From the NCBI RefSeq assembly GCF_900104065.1, contig NZ_FNLC01000001.1, forward strand, positions 992,001 through 1,056,000: 64,000 bases of DNA, written 5' to 3'. This stretch comes from Natronobacterium texcoconense (GTDB taxonomy: Archaea > Halobacteriota > Halobacteria > Halobacteriales > Natrialbaceae). A program made the translations under genes and the position numbers. Within the stretch, counting starts at the first letter, position 1. Each line of letters begins with the position of its first letter. A model generated the notes under the pieces. It did not search any database. It had not been told where the DNA came from and saw only the letters and a program-made list of their open reading frames with translations. Of the stretch, positions 34,765-43,609 are shown piece after piece.

Positions 34765-34779
34765 CAAGATTCAATCTTG
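34765..34779. promoter_or_regulatory. Palindromic operator candidate before a wHTH gene
   Basis: CAAGATT-C-AATCTTG is a perfect 7+7 dyad ending 21 bp before the regulator ATG at 34801, overlapping the expected TATA/start region. This position suits autorepression by the encoded winged-helix protein. Confidence 0.55.
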
Positions 34780-34800
34780 ATAATTGGCTACGAATAGACA

Positions 34801-35157
34801 ATGTCACGTAGTCGGACGGATAGAAACGACGGCGACTCGACCGCGGTGCTGTCGGCACTCGGCAACAAGTACAGCGCCGAAATTCTCTGTGCCGCGGACA
34901 CACCGAAGTCGGCACAGGCACTGAGCGAGGACGTCGAGATACCGATCGCCACCTGCTACCGACGGATCGAAGAACTCGTCGATGCAGGCCTGCTGACCTG
35001 TGAGGGGCGACAGCTCTCGGACAACGGCCGGCGGACGAACATCTACCGGCGAACCCTGGACGAGATCGAGGTCGACTTCTCGGACGAGACGCCCGACTTC
35101 TCGCGCAAACGCCGCACCGAAGCCAAAAACAGACTGCAGGACCAGCTCGGCGACTGA
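34801..35157 (+). CDS. ArsR-like winged-helix transcriptional regulator
   Basis: 118 residues. ALGNKYSAEILCAADTPKSAQALSEDVEIPIATCYRRIEELVDAGLLTCEGRQLSDNGRRTNIYRRTLDEIEV is a winged-helix domain with the wing at GRRTNIYRR. No ligand-binding region is obvious. A perfect palindrome just upstream suggests self-regulation. It precedes the queDEC operon by 183 bp. Confidence 0.85.
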   Translation: MSRSRTDRNDGDSTAVLSALGNKYSAEILCAADTPKSAQALSEDVEIPIATCYRRIEELVDAGLLTCEGRQLSDNGRRTNIYRRTLDEIEVDFSDETPDFSRKRRTEAKNRLQDQLGD

Positions 35158-35315
35158 CTTCCGACCGACCGGTCTCGAACTCCTGTCGACACTCTTTTAC
35201 TAGTTTCGAGTTGACACTACTGTGTTCGCAGCTACGATTCAGGCTGGTTCTCGAACTCGACTCACCCGATTCAGGACGGGATCGGAGAGCGTGTCGCGCC
35301 GTACGATCATCCTTA

Positions 35316-35335
35316 AGTATTCTCGAGAGAATACT
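35316..35335 (+). promoter_or_regulatory. 9-bp perfect dyad at the queDEC promoter/start
   Basis: AGTATTCTC-GA-GAGAATACT lies 5 bp before the queD ATG at 35341 and overlaps the TATA-like TTAAGTAT (35313-35320). It could be an operator covering the transcription start, or, if transcribed, a hairpin hiding the start codon. Confidence 0.6.
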
Positions 35336-35340
35336 GGAGT

Positions 35341-35814
35341 ATGACCACTGGAACAGGATCGCTCGAGCAGACGGCAGCGAACGACGAGTCCATCGTCGGC
35401 ACCAGCCGAACGCTCGAGGTCGGTCACGACCGCCCGATCAGGATCAGCGCCGGTCACCGACTCCTGCACCACGACGGGAAGTGTTCGCGGCCGCACGGCC
35501 ACAACTACGAGGTCGCCGTCACGATCGAAGGCGAACTCACCGAGGAGGGATGGGTCGCCGACAAGGGCGACGTCACTGCGGTTATCGAGGAGTGGGACCA
35601 CATGTTCCTCGTGGAGGAAGGCGACCCGCTCGTCGAGGCCTTCGAAGCCGCCGGCGACGACGACGCTCTCGTGGTGCTCGAGCACCCGCCGACGGCCGAG
35701 GTGATGAGCGTGCTTCTGGAGGGGAAACTCGAGGAAGCCCTCCCCGATACCGTCTCCGACGTGGCGGTCCGGGTCAACGAGACGAGCGAACTCTGTGCGG
35801 GAAGCGGGTTCTGA
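35341..35814 (+). CDS. queD: 6-carboxytetrahydropterin synthase
   Basis: 157 residues. Converts dihydroneopterin triphosphate to 6-carboxytetrahydropterin for preQ0, the precursor of archaeosine in tRNA. Zinc ligands are visible: His in ISAGHRLLHHDGKC and the pair in RPHGHNYEV; the catalytic Cys is in HDGKCSRPHGH. The late VNETSELCAGSGF has the substrate Glu. queE begins one base after the stop, so the three que genes are an operon. An N-terminal extension of about 25 residues precedes the core. Confidence 0.93.
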   Translation: MTTGTGSLEQTAANDESIVGTSRTLEVGHDRPIRISAGHRLLHHDGKCSRPHGHNYEVAVTIEGELTEEGWVADKGDVTAVIEEWDHMFLVEEGDPLVEAFEAAGDDDALVVLEHPPTAEVMSVLLEGKLEEALPDTVSDVAVRVNETSELCAGSGF

Positions 35815-35815
35815 G

Positions 35816-36649
35816 ATGCCGGTTTCCGATTCGATCGACGAACGGCCGGATTCGGACGCGACTGCCGGCCCTTCGCTACCGATCAACGAACTGTTCTACT
35901 CCCTGCAGGGCGAGGGCACGCTGGCCGGCGTCCCCTCCGTCTTCGTCCGGACGAGCGGCTGTAACCTCCGGTGCTGGTTCTGTGACTCCTATCACACCTC
36001 CTGGGAGCCGACTCACGCGTGGATGAGTCTCGAAGAGATTATCGCCGAAATCGAAGGCCACGACGCCGACCACGTCGTCCTCACGGGTGGCGAACCCCTG
36101 CTCCACGAGGAGAGCGTCGACCTGCTCGAGGCACTCGACGCGCGTGGCTATCACACGACCGTCGAGACCAACGGGACGATCCACCGCGAGGCGCCGATCG
36201 ACCTTGCGTCGATCAGCCCGAAACTCGCGAGCAGTACGCCGACGCCCGAGCGCGATCCGAGCGGCGAGATGCCGGAAGAATCTCGAGACGATGAACGACG
36301 ATCGTCGGGAGCCATGAACCGGGAAGACGGCGAGTGGGCCGAACGACACGAGAGCGAGCGCATCGACATGGAGGCGCTCGCAGCTCTCGTCGAGACCTAC
36401 GAATTCCAGTTGAAGTTCGTCGTCACGGACGAGGGAGACATGCCCGAGATCCTCGAGTTACTCGCCGACCTTCGCGAGGTCGCCGACATCCCCGTTCGCG
36501 ACGAGGACGTCCTGTTGATGCCCGAAGGAGCCACCCGCGACCGCCTCGCCGAGACTCGCGAACGGGTCGCCAACCTCGCGATGGAGTACGGATTCCGGTA
36601 CACGCCGCGATTGCACGTTGACCTCTGGAACGACGCACCCGAGACGTAG
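35816..36649 (+). CDS. queE: 7-carboxy-7-deazaguanine synthase (radical SAM)
   Basis: 277 residues. Radical SAM enzyme acting after QueD. NELFYSLQGEGTLAGVPSVFVRTSGCNLRCWFC includes the iron-sulfur motif (Cys at C-NLR-C-WF-C) and VVLTGGEPLLHEESVDLLEAL the SAM-binding GGEP. A hydrophilic insertion of about 45 residues (near TPERDPSGEMPEESRDD) interrupts the core between the substrate strand and VETYEFQLKFVV; I expect a surface loop. The ATG at 35816 follows queD directly. Confidence 0.93.
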   Translation: MPVSDSIDERPDSDATAGPSLPINELFYSLQGEGTLAGVPSVFVRTSGCNLRCWFCDSYHTSWEPTHAWMSLEEIIAEIEGHDADHVVLTGGEPLLHEESVDLLEALDARGYHTTVETNGTIHREAPIDLASISPKLASSTPTPERDPSGEMPEESRDDERRSSGAMNREDGEWAERHESERIDMEALAALVETYEFQLKFVVTDEGDMPEILELLADLREVADIPVRDEDVLLMPEGATRDRLAETRERVANLAMEYGFRYTPRLHVDLWNDAPET

Positions 36650-36652
36650 ATC

Positions 36653-37402
36653 ATGACTGACGACACTTCCGATCGGAACGACGAAGCCGAATCGACCGAC
36701 GAAAAACGCGCCGTCGTCTTGCTGTCCGGCGGCATGGACAGCGCCACGGCCGCATACGAAGCCCGCGACAGGGGGTACGAAATCTACGCCCTGCACACCT
36801 CCTACGGCCAGCAGACCGCGGACCGCGAACTCGAGTGTGCCCGCCGCGTCGCCGAGGAAGTCGGCGCTGCAGATTTCCTGTGGGTCGAGACCGGCCACCT
36901 CGCGTCGATCGGTGCCTCGAGTCTCACCGACGACGAACTGGAAGTCGCGGACGCGGACACGGAAAGCGACGAAATTCCGACCTCCTACGTTCCCTTCCGC
37001 AACGCCAACCTGCTCTCGATGGCCGTCTCCTACGCGGAGGCCAACGACTGCGAGGCCGTCTTCATCGGCGCTCACAGTGAGGACTTCTCGGGGTATCCCG
37101 ACTGCCGACCAGAGTTCTTCGAGGCCTTCGAACAGGTGGTCGACGTCGGTACGAAACCCGAAACCGAGATCGGGATCGAAGCGCCGTTCGTCGACTGGTC
37201 GAAGACCGACATCGCCGAGCGCGGAGTGGAACTCGAGGTGCCCTACGAACACACCTGGAGCTGTTACCGCGAGAACGAACCGGCCTGTGGCACCTGTGAC
37301 GCCTGTGCGTTCCGGCTGCAGGCGTTCCAGCGACTCGGCGTCTGCGATCCGATCGAGTACGCCGAGCGGCCGTCCTACGTCGATGGCGTAGCGGACGTGT
37401 AA
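36653..37402 (+). CDS. queC: 7-cyano-7-deazaguanine synthase
   Basis: 249 residues. ATP-dependent formation of preQ0 from 7-carboxy-7-deazaguanine. VVLLSGGMDSATAAYEA is the PP-loop ATPase motif; FRNANLLSMAVSYAEA follows; the zinc site is WSCYRENEPACGTCDACAFR with four Cys. A 17-residue acidic N-terminal extension precedes the core. It completes the queDEC operon and lies 3 bp downstream of queE. Confidence 0.95.
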   Translation: MTDDTSDRNDEAESTDEKRAVVLLSGGMDSATAAYEARDRGYEIYALHTSYGQQTADRELECARRVAEEVGAADFLWVETGHLASIGASSLTDDELEVADADTESDEIPTSYVPFRNANLLSMAVSYAEANDCEAVFIGAHSEDFSGYPDCRPEFFEAFEQVVDVGTKPETEIGIEAPFVDWSKTDIAERGVELEVPYEHTWSCYRENEPACGTCDACAFRLQAFQRLGVCDPIEYAERPSYVDGVADV

Positions 37403-37449
37403 GCGATCGTCAGTAATATTGAACAGCCAACAACTAGTATCGGTAATCG

Positions 37450-37911
37450 ATGACTCTCCACCTCCTCGAGTGGTTCCGCGACGAGGACGGCGACTGGACC
37501 GTCCCGGACGGCCGGGAAGGTGAGTTGCTCGTTCTTCTCGTCTTCCTCCCTGTCGTCGGCGCGTACGCTCACCTGCGCTTCGACTTCGGGTGGCCACAGG
37601 GAACGGCCCAGTGGATCGTAGCCACGCTCGGCCTCTTCGGGGGGTACCTCTATGCCATCCACGTCCGCGAGTACGTCCTTCGGTACGTCTCGACCGACTA
37701 CTCCTGGTTGACGCCGTTTCTCCTGTTCGGTAGCGGGATTGCGGGACTCGGCGAATACGTACTCCGCAGACCGTCGATACTGTTGCCGTGTCTCGTCGCC
37801 GGTGGAACGGTCCTCGTCGTCTACTCGCTGTGGTTGCTGTCGCCGTTTCAGGACGGCCTCGAGCCGGCACGACGCGGCGTCGAGCCACCGTCCGCCGTAG
37901 AGCTCGACTGA
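37450..37911 (+). CDS. Four-helix membrane protein of unknown family
   Basis: 153 residues with hydrophobic segments LLVLLVFLPVVGAYAHL, WIVATLGLFGGYLYAI, LTPFLLFGSGIAGLGEYVL and LLPCLVAGGTVLVVYSLWLL. The first 25 residues and the C-terminus are polar. It follows queC by 47 bp on the same strand with a possible TATA (gtaatattg) of its own. No function can be proposed. Confidence 0.65.
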   Translation: MTLHLLEWFRDEDGDWTVPDGREGELLVLLVFLPVVGAYAHLRFDFGWPQGTAQWIVATLGLFGGYLYAIHVREYVLRYVSTDYSWLTPFLLFGSGIAGLGEYVLRRPSILLPCLVAGGTVLVVYSLWLLSPFQDGLEPARRGVEPPSAVELD

Positions 37912-38006
37912 CCCGACTCCGTCGTCTCGAGCCAACGCTTTGTACTGCGTCCACGAACGGCGTCTATGGAACCGAGAGACCAGTCGACGACTCGAGGGAG
38001 CCACCG

Positions 38007-38390
38007 ATGAAGTTCACCGGCATCGACCACTTCGTCCTCACCGTCTCCGACGTGGCGGCCAGCTGTGCGTTCTACGAGAAACTCGGAGCCGAAATCGTAA
38101 CGTTCGGCGACGATCGGAAGGCGATCCGCTTCGGCGACCAGAAGATCAACCTCCACCCGGTCGACAACGACGTCGAACCCGTCGCTGCGGACCCGACACC
38201 CGGCGCTGGAGACGTCTGTCTCCTGACGACGACGTCGCTCGAGGCGGTCCAGCGCCAGCTCGAGGAACACGACGTCGACGTCGTCATGGGGCCGATCGAT
38301 CGCACGGGCGCGGTCGGCCCAATCAGGTCGGTGTACGTCCGGGATCCGGACGACAACCTCGTCGAGATCGGAACGTACGACGTTCCCTGA
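38007..38390 (+). CDS. VOC (glyoxalase/dioxygenase-like) metalloprotein
   Basis: 127 residues, one VOC domain: KFTGIDHFVLTVSDVAASCAFYEKLGAEIVTF (first metal His in GIDHF), AIRFGDQKINLHPVD (His) and SVYVRDPDDNLVEIGTYD (Glu), matching the H-H/Q-E metal arrangement. Substrate not predictable. It may be transcribed alone; the upstream in-frame extension is not supported. Confidence 0.88.
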   Translation: MKFTGIDHFVLTVSDVAASCAFYEKLGAEIVTFGDDRKAIRFGDQKINLHPVDNDVEPVAADPTPGAGDVCLLTTTSLEAVQRQLEEHDVDVVMGPIDRTGAVGPIRSVYVRDPDDNLVEIGTYDVP

Positions 38391-38444
38391 ACGTCGTCAG
38401 TGAGCCTGCAGTTGCCGGCTCCTTTTCACCGGTGGCGAGGAACG

Positions 38445-38455
38445 CTTTTAAATTT
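38445..38455 (+). promoter_or_regulatory. TATA element of the RPA operon
   Basis: CTTTTAAATTT, 22-32 bp before the ATG at 38477, a strong TATA element predicting a leaderless operon mRNA. Confidence 0.6.
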
Positions 38456-38476
38456 CCCTCGCAAAGTGGAGAACGA

Positions 38477-39787
38477 ATGGAACTCGACAATCATGCCGAG
38501 GATCTCGCCTCCGACCTCGGTGTCGACAAAGAGGAGGTCAAAGCCGACCTGCAGAACCTGATAGAGTACAGCGTTCCCATCGACGAAGCCAAACAGAGCC
38601 TCCGCCGGAAGTACGGCGACGGCTCGAGCGGCGGTAGCAGTGCGCCCTCGTCGAAGGACATCGCCGACATCGCGCCCGAAGACAGCAACGTCACCGTTAC
38701 CGGCGTCGTCCTCACCGCCGGCAAACGCTCGATTCGGTACCAGGGAGACGATCACGTCATCGTCGAAGGCCGACTGGCCGACGACACCGGCGTCATCGAC
38801 TACACGTCCTGGGAGGACTTCGGCCTCTCGCCGGGCGATACGATCACCGCGGGCAACGCCTCCGTCCGAGAGTGGGACGGCGAACCCGAACTCAATCTCG
38901 GCGAGAGCACGTCGCTTTCCTTCGAGGAGGAATCGCTCGAGACTCCCTACGAGATCGGTGGCGAATCCGACCTCGCCGACCTCCAGACCGGTGACCGTGC
39001 GGCCGACGTCGAGGTGACCGTCCTCGAGTGTGAGCGCCGGACGATCGACGGACGTGACGGCGAGACCGAGATTCTGAGTGGCGTCTTCGGCGACGAGAGC
39101 GGCCGCCTGCCGTTTACGAACTGGGATCCCGCTCCGGAGATCGAGGAAGGAAACGCGGTCCGCATCGAGAACGCCTACGTTCAGGAGTTCCGCGGCGTCC
39201 CCGAGGTCAACGTCTCGGAGTTCTCGACCGTGACCGACCTCGAGCGCGAGATAGACGTCGGGGCCGATACGACGACGATGGACGTCGGTGAAGCCGTCCG
39301 AACCGGCGGCATCTACGACGTCGAGGTAGTCGGAAACGTCATCGCGGTGCGGGACGGCTCGGGGCTCATCCAGCGCTGCCCCGAGTGCTACCGCGTCATC
39401 CAGAAGGGGCAGTGCCGGACCCACGGCGACGTCGACGGGATCGACGACCTCCGCGTGAAAGCGATCGTCGACGACGGCACCGGGACGCTGACCGCCGTCC
39501 TCGACGACGAGTTGACCGAAGATGTCTACGGCGGCAGCCTCGAGGACGCCCTCGAACAAGCTCGCGAGGCGATGGACCAGGAGGTCGTCGCCGACCGGAT
39601 CCGCGAGCGGATCGTCGGCCGCGAGTACCGCGTCCGCGGACATCTCTCGGTCGACGAGTACGGCGCGAATCTCGATGCCGAGACGTTCGAGGAGAGCGAC
39701 GACGACCCCGAACAACGCGCACGAGCGTTCCTCGAGTCACTCGGGACCGGTGGTGCTGACGAACGCGAGACGGAGGTGAACGCATGA
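38477..39787 (+). CDS. rpa1: Single-stranded DNA-binding protein RPA (multi-OB, zinc finger)
   Basis: 436 residues with three OB folds (about residues 60-150, 160-260 and 270-400) and a zinc finger with Cys301, Cys304, Cys313 and His316 (CPECYRVIQKGQCRTH). It coats ssDNA in replication and repair. The order RPA, RPA-associated protein, phosphoesterase is that of the Haloferax rpa1-rpap1-rpe operon, which supports RPA1 rather than RPA3. Its TGA overlaps the next ATG (ATGA). Confidence 0.92.
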   Translation: MELDNHAEDLASDLGVDKEEVKADLQNLIEYSVPIDEAKQSLRRKYGDGSSGGSSAPSSKDIADIAPEDSNVTVTGVVLTAGKRSIRYQGDDHVIVEGRLADDTGVIDYTSWEDFGLSPGDTITAGNASVREWDGEPELNLGESTSLSFEEESLETPYEIGGESDLADLQTGDRAADVEVTVLECERRTIDGRDGETEILSGVFGDESGRLPFTNWDPAPEIEEGNAVRIENAYVQEFRGVPEVNVSEFSTVTDLEREIDVGADTTTMDVGEAVRTGGIYDVEVVGNVIAVRDGSGLIQRCPECYRVIQKGQCRTHGDVDGIDDLRVKAIVDDGTGTLTAVLDDELTEDVYGGSLEDALEQAREAMDQEVVADRIRERIVGREYRVRGHLSVDEYGANLDAETFEESDDDPEQRARAFLESLGTGGADERETEVNA

Positions 39788-41463
39788 GCGCCAACGACGA
39801 GGAGATTCCCGGACGGGAAATCGCCTATCGGCTGTTCGCGACGGAGTACGACGACGCCTCGATGTCCTACGCCGAGAGCGACGAGGAACGCGCGCCAAAC
39901 TACGTCATCTCACCGACGGGTGCCCGGATCAACCGCCTGTTCGTCGTCGGGACGCTCACCGAGGTGACGGCCGTCAACGACGAGATGGTCCGCGCCCGTA
40001 TCGTCGATCCGACCGGCGCGTTCGTCGTCTACGCCGGCCAGTACCAGCCCGACGAACTCGCGACCTTAGAGAGCCTCGAGCCCCCGGCGTTCGTCGCGGT
40101 CACTGGCAAGGCACGGACCTTCCAGCCAGACGACTCGGATCAGGTCTACACCTCGATCCGTCCCGAGAGTATCGCGACCGTCGACGCCGACACCCGCGAC
40201 CGCTGGGTCGTCAGCGCCGCCAAGGAGACGCTCGAGCGGATCGGCACGTACGCTGCCGCCGCGAATCTGGACGGAAGCGGCGACGAACTGACCGAGACGC
40301 TCCACGAGGCCGGCGTCGAGAACGGACTGGCCGCCGGCGTCCCGCTCGCACGCGACCACTACGGGACGACCTCAGCCTACCTCGCGGCCCTGCGCGACCG
40401 TGCAATCGAGGCCGTCGAGGGCGTCGCTGGTGAGCGCGATCAGGTCGAACCGCTCGAGGTAGCACCCGGCGAGTCACGCGCTGCCGATTCGAGTTTCGAG
40501 TCGCTGGCCGACCTCGGAACGGATCTCGAGTTGCCCGTCGGAGCCGCCGATACCGAACAGTCCGACGAACCGATCGCGGCGGCAACCGGGGAGGACGACG
40601 CCGAAGCGACCACGGACGCAGTCGCCAGCGGGTCCGCGACCGGAACGGCGACCGCCAGCGACTCGAGTCCGAGCGACGACGCCGAGGTTGAAGCGGACGA
40701 ACCAGCCGAACTCGAGGAGACCGACGAGGCAACGCCGTCGGCGGAGACGGCGACCGACGGCGTGGACACCGAATCCGAAGAAGTGGACGACGGATCCGAC
40801 GACGTTGACACTGAACACGAAGAAGTGGACGACGAACCCGTCGACGAAGACGACGCGCCCGAAGAGCCGACATCCCAACCGGACGACGAGTCCGGCGAAC
40901 CTGCCGACGAACCCGCAGACGTCGACGCGGAATCCATGGACGCCGGCATGTACGAGATGGACGAGGAGGAGCGCCAACAGATCGAAGAGGAGTTCGGAAC
41001 CGAATTCTCGACGGGTGCAGAGGTCGAAAGCCCGGGTGAAGCGGACATCGACGTTCCGGAACCCGACCCCGAAGCAGAATCGGACGCCGATGCCGACGAC
41101 GACATTGGCGCCGCACCGACGTCGGGACTCGAGGACAACGAACCGGCTACCGAAGACGCTGACGACGAACCGGCTACTGAGGACGATGACGCCGAACCGG
41201 CTACCGAGGACGATGACGCCGAACCGGAGGCCGACGCCGACGACAGCGAGGACGACACTGACGATGACGTCGACCTCGAGACGTACGTCGTCGAGACGAT
41301 GACTGAACTCGACGACGGCGACGGGGCCGATCGCGCCGAACTCGTCGATACCGTCACGGACGACCTCGAGGTCGACGAGAGCGAGGTCGAGGACGCGATC
41401 CAGGACGCGCTGATGGGTGGCCAGTGTTACGAACCCAACGAGCAGACCCTGAAGCCGATCTGA
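39784..41463 (+). CDS. rpap1: RPA-associated protein with long acidic repeat tail
   Basis: 559 residues. Residues 1-130 form an OB-like domain (REIAYRLFATEYDDASMSYAE, INRLFVVGTLTEVTAVNDEMVRARIVDPTGAFVVYAGQYQP) typical of RPAP proteins. Residues about 245-500 are extremely acidic with low-complexity repeats (EPATEDDDA units near 41140-41230), and the last 60 residues form a helical end (YVVETMTELDDGDGADRAELVDTVTDDLEV). The conserved end and OB domain suggest a tail acting as a flexible linker. Coupled to rpa1 by ATGA and followed 9 bp later by the phosphoesterase. Confidence 0.88.
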   Translation: MSANDEEIPGREIAYRLFATEYDDASMSYAESDEERAPNYVISPTGARINRLFVVGTLTEVTAVNDEMVRARIVDPTGAFVVYAGQYQPDELATLESLEPPAFVAVTGKARTFQPDDSDQVYTSIRPESIATVDADTRDRWVVSAAKETLERIGTYAAAANLDGSGDELTETLHEAGVENGLAAGVPLARDHYGTTSAYLAALRDRAIEAVEGVAGERDQVEPLEVAPGESRAADSSFESLADLGTDLELPVGAADTEQSDEPIAAATGEDDAEATTDAVASGSATGTATASDSSPSDDAEVEADEPAELEETDEATPSAETATDGVDTESEEVDDGSDDVDTEHEEVDDEPVDEDDAPEEPTSQPDDESGEPADEPADVDAESMDAGMYEMDEEERQQIEEEFGTEFSTGAEVESPGEADIDVPEPDPEAESDADADDDIGAAPTSGLEDNEPATEDADDEPATEDDDAEPATEDDDAEPEADADDSEDDTDDDVDLETYVVETMTELDDGDGADRAELVDTVTDDLEVDESEVEDAIQDALMGGQCYEPNEQTLKPI

Positions 41464-41472
41464 GACGCTGCA

Positions 41473-42306
41473 ATGTCCCAGGATACGACCGGTAGCGACG
41501 AGATTCGCGTCGAACCGGTCCCCGGCGAACCCGCCGCGACCGCGACGGCTGGCGGAGACCGCCTGCTGCTCGTCGCCGACTACCACGCCGGCTACGAGGC
41601 TGGCCTGCGGTACGAACGCGGCGTCGACGTCCCGAGTCGCGCCCCGGACCGCCGCGAACGCTTGCTCTCGCTGCTCGAGCGCACTGATCCCGACCACCTC
41701 GTCGTCCTCGGTGATCTCATGCACTCGATCGGCGACCCCGGCGGTGCCGAACGCGGCGAACTCGAGGTGCTGTTCGAGTCGTTCCCTCCGACGCTTTCGG
41801 TGACGGTCGTGAAGGGTAACCACGACGGGAAGATCGAGACGTGGCTCGTCGACGATAGCGAGTACGGCGACGGCCCCGCCGACGTAACTGTCGTTCCAGG
41901 CGACGGGATCGCTATCGACGGCATCGGCGTCTGTCACGGCCACACCTGGCCCGCACGCGAGGTGCTCGAGAGCGAAGTGATCTGTCTGGGACACGAACAC
42001 CCCTGCGTTCGCCTCGAGGACGAGGTCGGCGGCAGCCGCGTCGAACGGGTGTGGCTCCGCGGACGGGCTGATCCGGCGGCGTTTCGAGAGCACTACGATA
42101 CGAACGGTGAGGGTCCGGGGGTCGCAGGCGACGGCCGGCCGCCATCCGGTCTGATCGTACTGCCGGCGTTCAACGACCTCGTCGGCGGGACCTGGGTGAA
42201 TCTCCCGGACCAGTCGTTTCTCGCACCGTTTCTGCCGGACGGCCTCTCGGACGGGGAGGCCTACCTACTCGACGGAACGCGACTCGGACCGTACGACGCC
42301 ATCTGA
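41473..42306 (+). CDS. rpe: RPA-operon calcineurin-like phosphoesterase
   Basis: 277 residues. Metal-binding motifs of the calcineurin fold are in order: LLLVADYHAGYEAGL (D-x-H), LVVLGDLMHSIGD (GD), VVKGNHDGKIE (GNHD), GVCHGHTWP and CLGHEHPCVRLED (late GH-x-H). In haloarchaea this gene stands third in the rpa1 operon; its substrate is not established. C-terminal residues are conserved-looking and hydrophobic, ending at the operon end. Confidence 0.9.
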   Translation: MSQDTTGSDEIRVEPVPGEPAATATAGGDRLLLVADYHAGYEAGLRYERGVDVPSRAPDRRERLLSLLERTDPDHLVVLGDLMHSIGDPGGAERGELEVLFESFPPTLSVTVVKGNHDGKIETWLVDDSEYGDGPADVTVVPGDGIAIDGIGVCHGHTWPAREVLESEVICLGHEHPCVRLEDEVGGSRVERVWLRGRADPAAFREHYDTNGEGPGVAGDGRPPSGLIVLPAFNDLVGGTWVNLPDQSFLAPFLPDGLSDGEAYLLDGTRLGPYDAI

Positions 42307-42505
42307 GCGGTGCGGTAGGGTGGCGGGGCTGCTCGCATTCGAACGCGGTCCTCACTGTTAATGGGGAACACGAAACAGAGTTCGTCGTCAGGAGTACCGA
42401 AAGCCCAGTAACATCCGTTATGCTGACTGTTTTCGAATGAGTCAAAATCCGCCGACCCCTACGCTGTCGTGAACTATTTGAACCCCCGGTGTAACACTCT
42501 GACGT

Positions 42506-43609
42506 ATGAGTACAAGTAACGTGAGGGGGCGACTCTCTGAGCTTTCGCCACAGGAAGCTGTCGGTGGGATCCTGTTGCTCGGAATCGTTCTGCTCGCTCT
42601 AGATCTGATACGTCTGGTGATAACTGGGGAACTGCCGCTCGGACGGCTCTGGGCCTATACGTGGAACGGAATCGTCGACTCGCTGTACATCGGCCTGGCT
42701 GCGATCGGATTGTCGATGACCTACAGCATCCTTCGGTTCGCGAACTTCTCGCACGGGGATCTCCTCACGACGGGTGCCTTCTCCGGTTGGACGGTCGCCT
42801 ACCTCGTTGGCGGACTCGGCCTCGCGGATCTGGGTAGCCGACTCCTCCTCCGGGCGGACGGGGGTGCAGCGCCCGGAATCGTAGGAATGGACGTCCTCGC
42901 GTCGCCGCTTGCGATCGTGCTCGGCCTCGTTTTCGCCGCCGTCGTCACGGTGCTCGTCGCGCTTGCGATCGATCGACTCGTCTACAGGCGGATGCGTGAT
43001 GCAGGCGGCATTCCGCTGTTGATCGCGAGCGTCGGCGTCGCGCTGGCGCTCCGGTATCTCATCGCGCTGTTCTACACGACGGACACGCGAGGTGTGGTCG
43101 CCTCGGCACCGGAGGTCTCGGTCCCCGTTCTGCCGATCGAGACGATCGATCTTCACGAGGCGACGCTCGTCGTCTCCGCCCTCACGCTGATACTCGGCGT
43201 TCACCTGCTCTTGCAGTACACCAAACTCGGGAAGTCGATGCGTGCGATGGCCGACAACAAGGACCTCGCGCTCATCACGGGTATTCCGACCGAGCGCGTG
43301 ATCTTCGCGACCTGGGTGATCGGCTCCGGACTCGCAGGCGTCGCTGGCTACCTGATCGTCCTCGATCGCGGCCAGATCACGATCAACCTCGGCTGGTTCC
43401 TACTCCTGTTGATCTTCGCCGCGGTCATCCTCGGCGGGATCGGTTCGATCTACGGTGCGCTGGCGGGATCGCTCATCATCGGGCTTACGATCAATCTCTC
43501 GCTGATCTGGATTCCCGCCGACCTGAACGAAATCGCGGCGTTCACGCTGATGATCGTCGTGTTAATTTTCCGGCCGCAGGGCCTCTTCGGAGGGGTGGAG
43601 ACAGCATGA
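42506..43609 (+). CDS. livH: Branched-chain amino-acid type ABC transporter permease (LivH)
   Basis: 367 residues with about nine hydrophobic segments: YIGLAAIGLSMTYSILRFANFSHGDLLTTGAF is the LivH start, and KSMRAMADNKDLALITGIPTERVIFATWVIGSGLAGVAG is the EAA-like coupling loop. A 50-residue insertion occurs between the second and third segments (GLADLGSRLLLRADGGAAPGI). First gene of the liv operon, its stop overlapping the next start (ATGA). Confidence 0.93.
   Translation: MSTSNVRGRLSELSPQEAVGGILLLGIVLLALDLIRLVITGELPLGRLWAYTWNGIVDSLYIGLAAIGLSMTYSILRFANFSHGDLLTTGAFSGWTVAYLVGGLGLADLGSRLLLRADGGAAPGIVGMDVLASPLAIVLGLVFAAVVTVLVALAIDRLVYRRMRDAGGIPLLIASVGVALALRYLIALFYTTDTRGVVASAPEVSVPVLPIETIDLHEATLVVSALTLILGVHLLLQYTKLGKSMRAMADNKDLALITGIPTERVIFATWVIGSGLAGVAGYLIVLDRGQITINLGWFLLLLIFAAVILGGIGSIYGALAGSLIIGLTINLSLIWIPADLNEIAAFTLMIVVLIFRPQGLFGGVETA

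Noticed and set aside
41130..41235. Tandem DNA repeats that could suggest a CRISPR or satellite
   Set aside because: They are in frame and encode acidic repeats inside the RPA-associated protein; no spacers are present.
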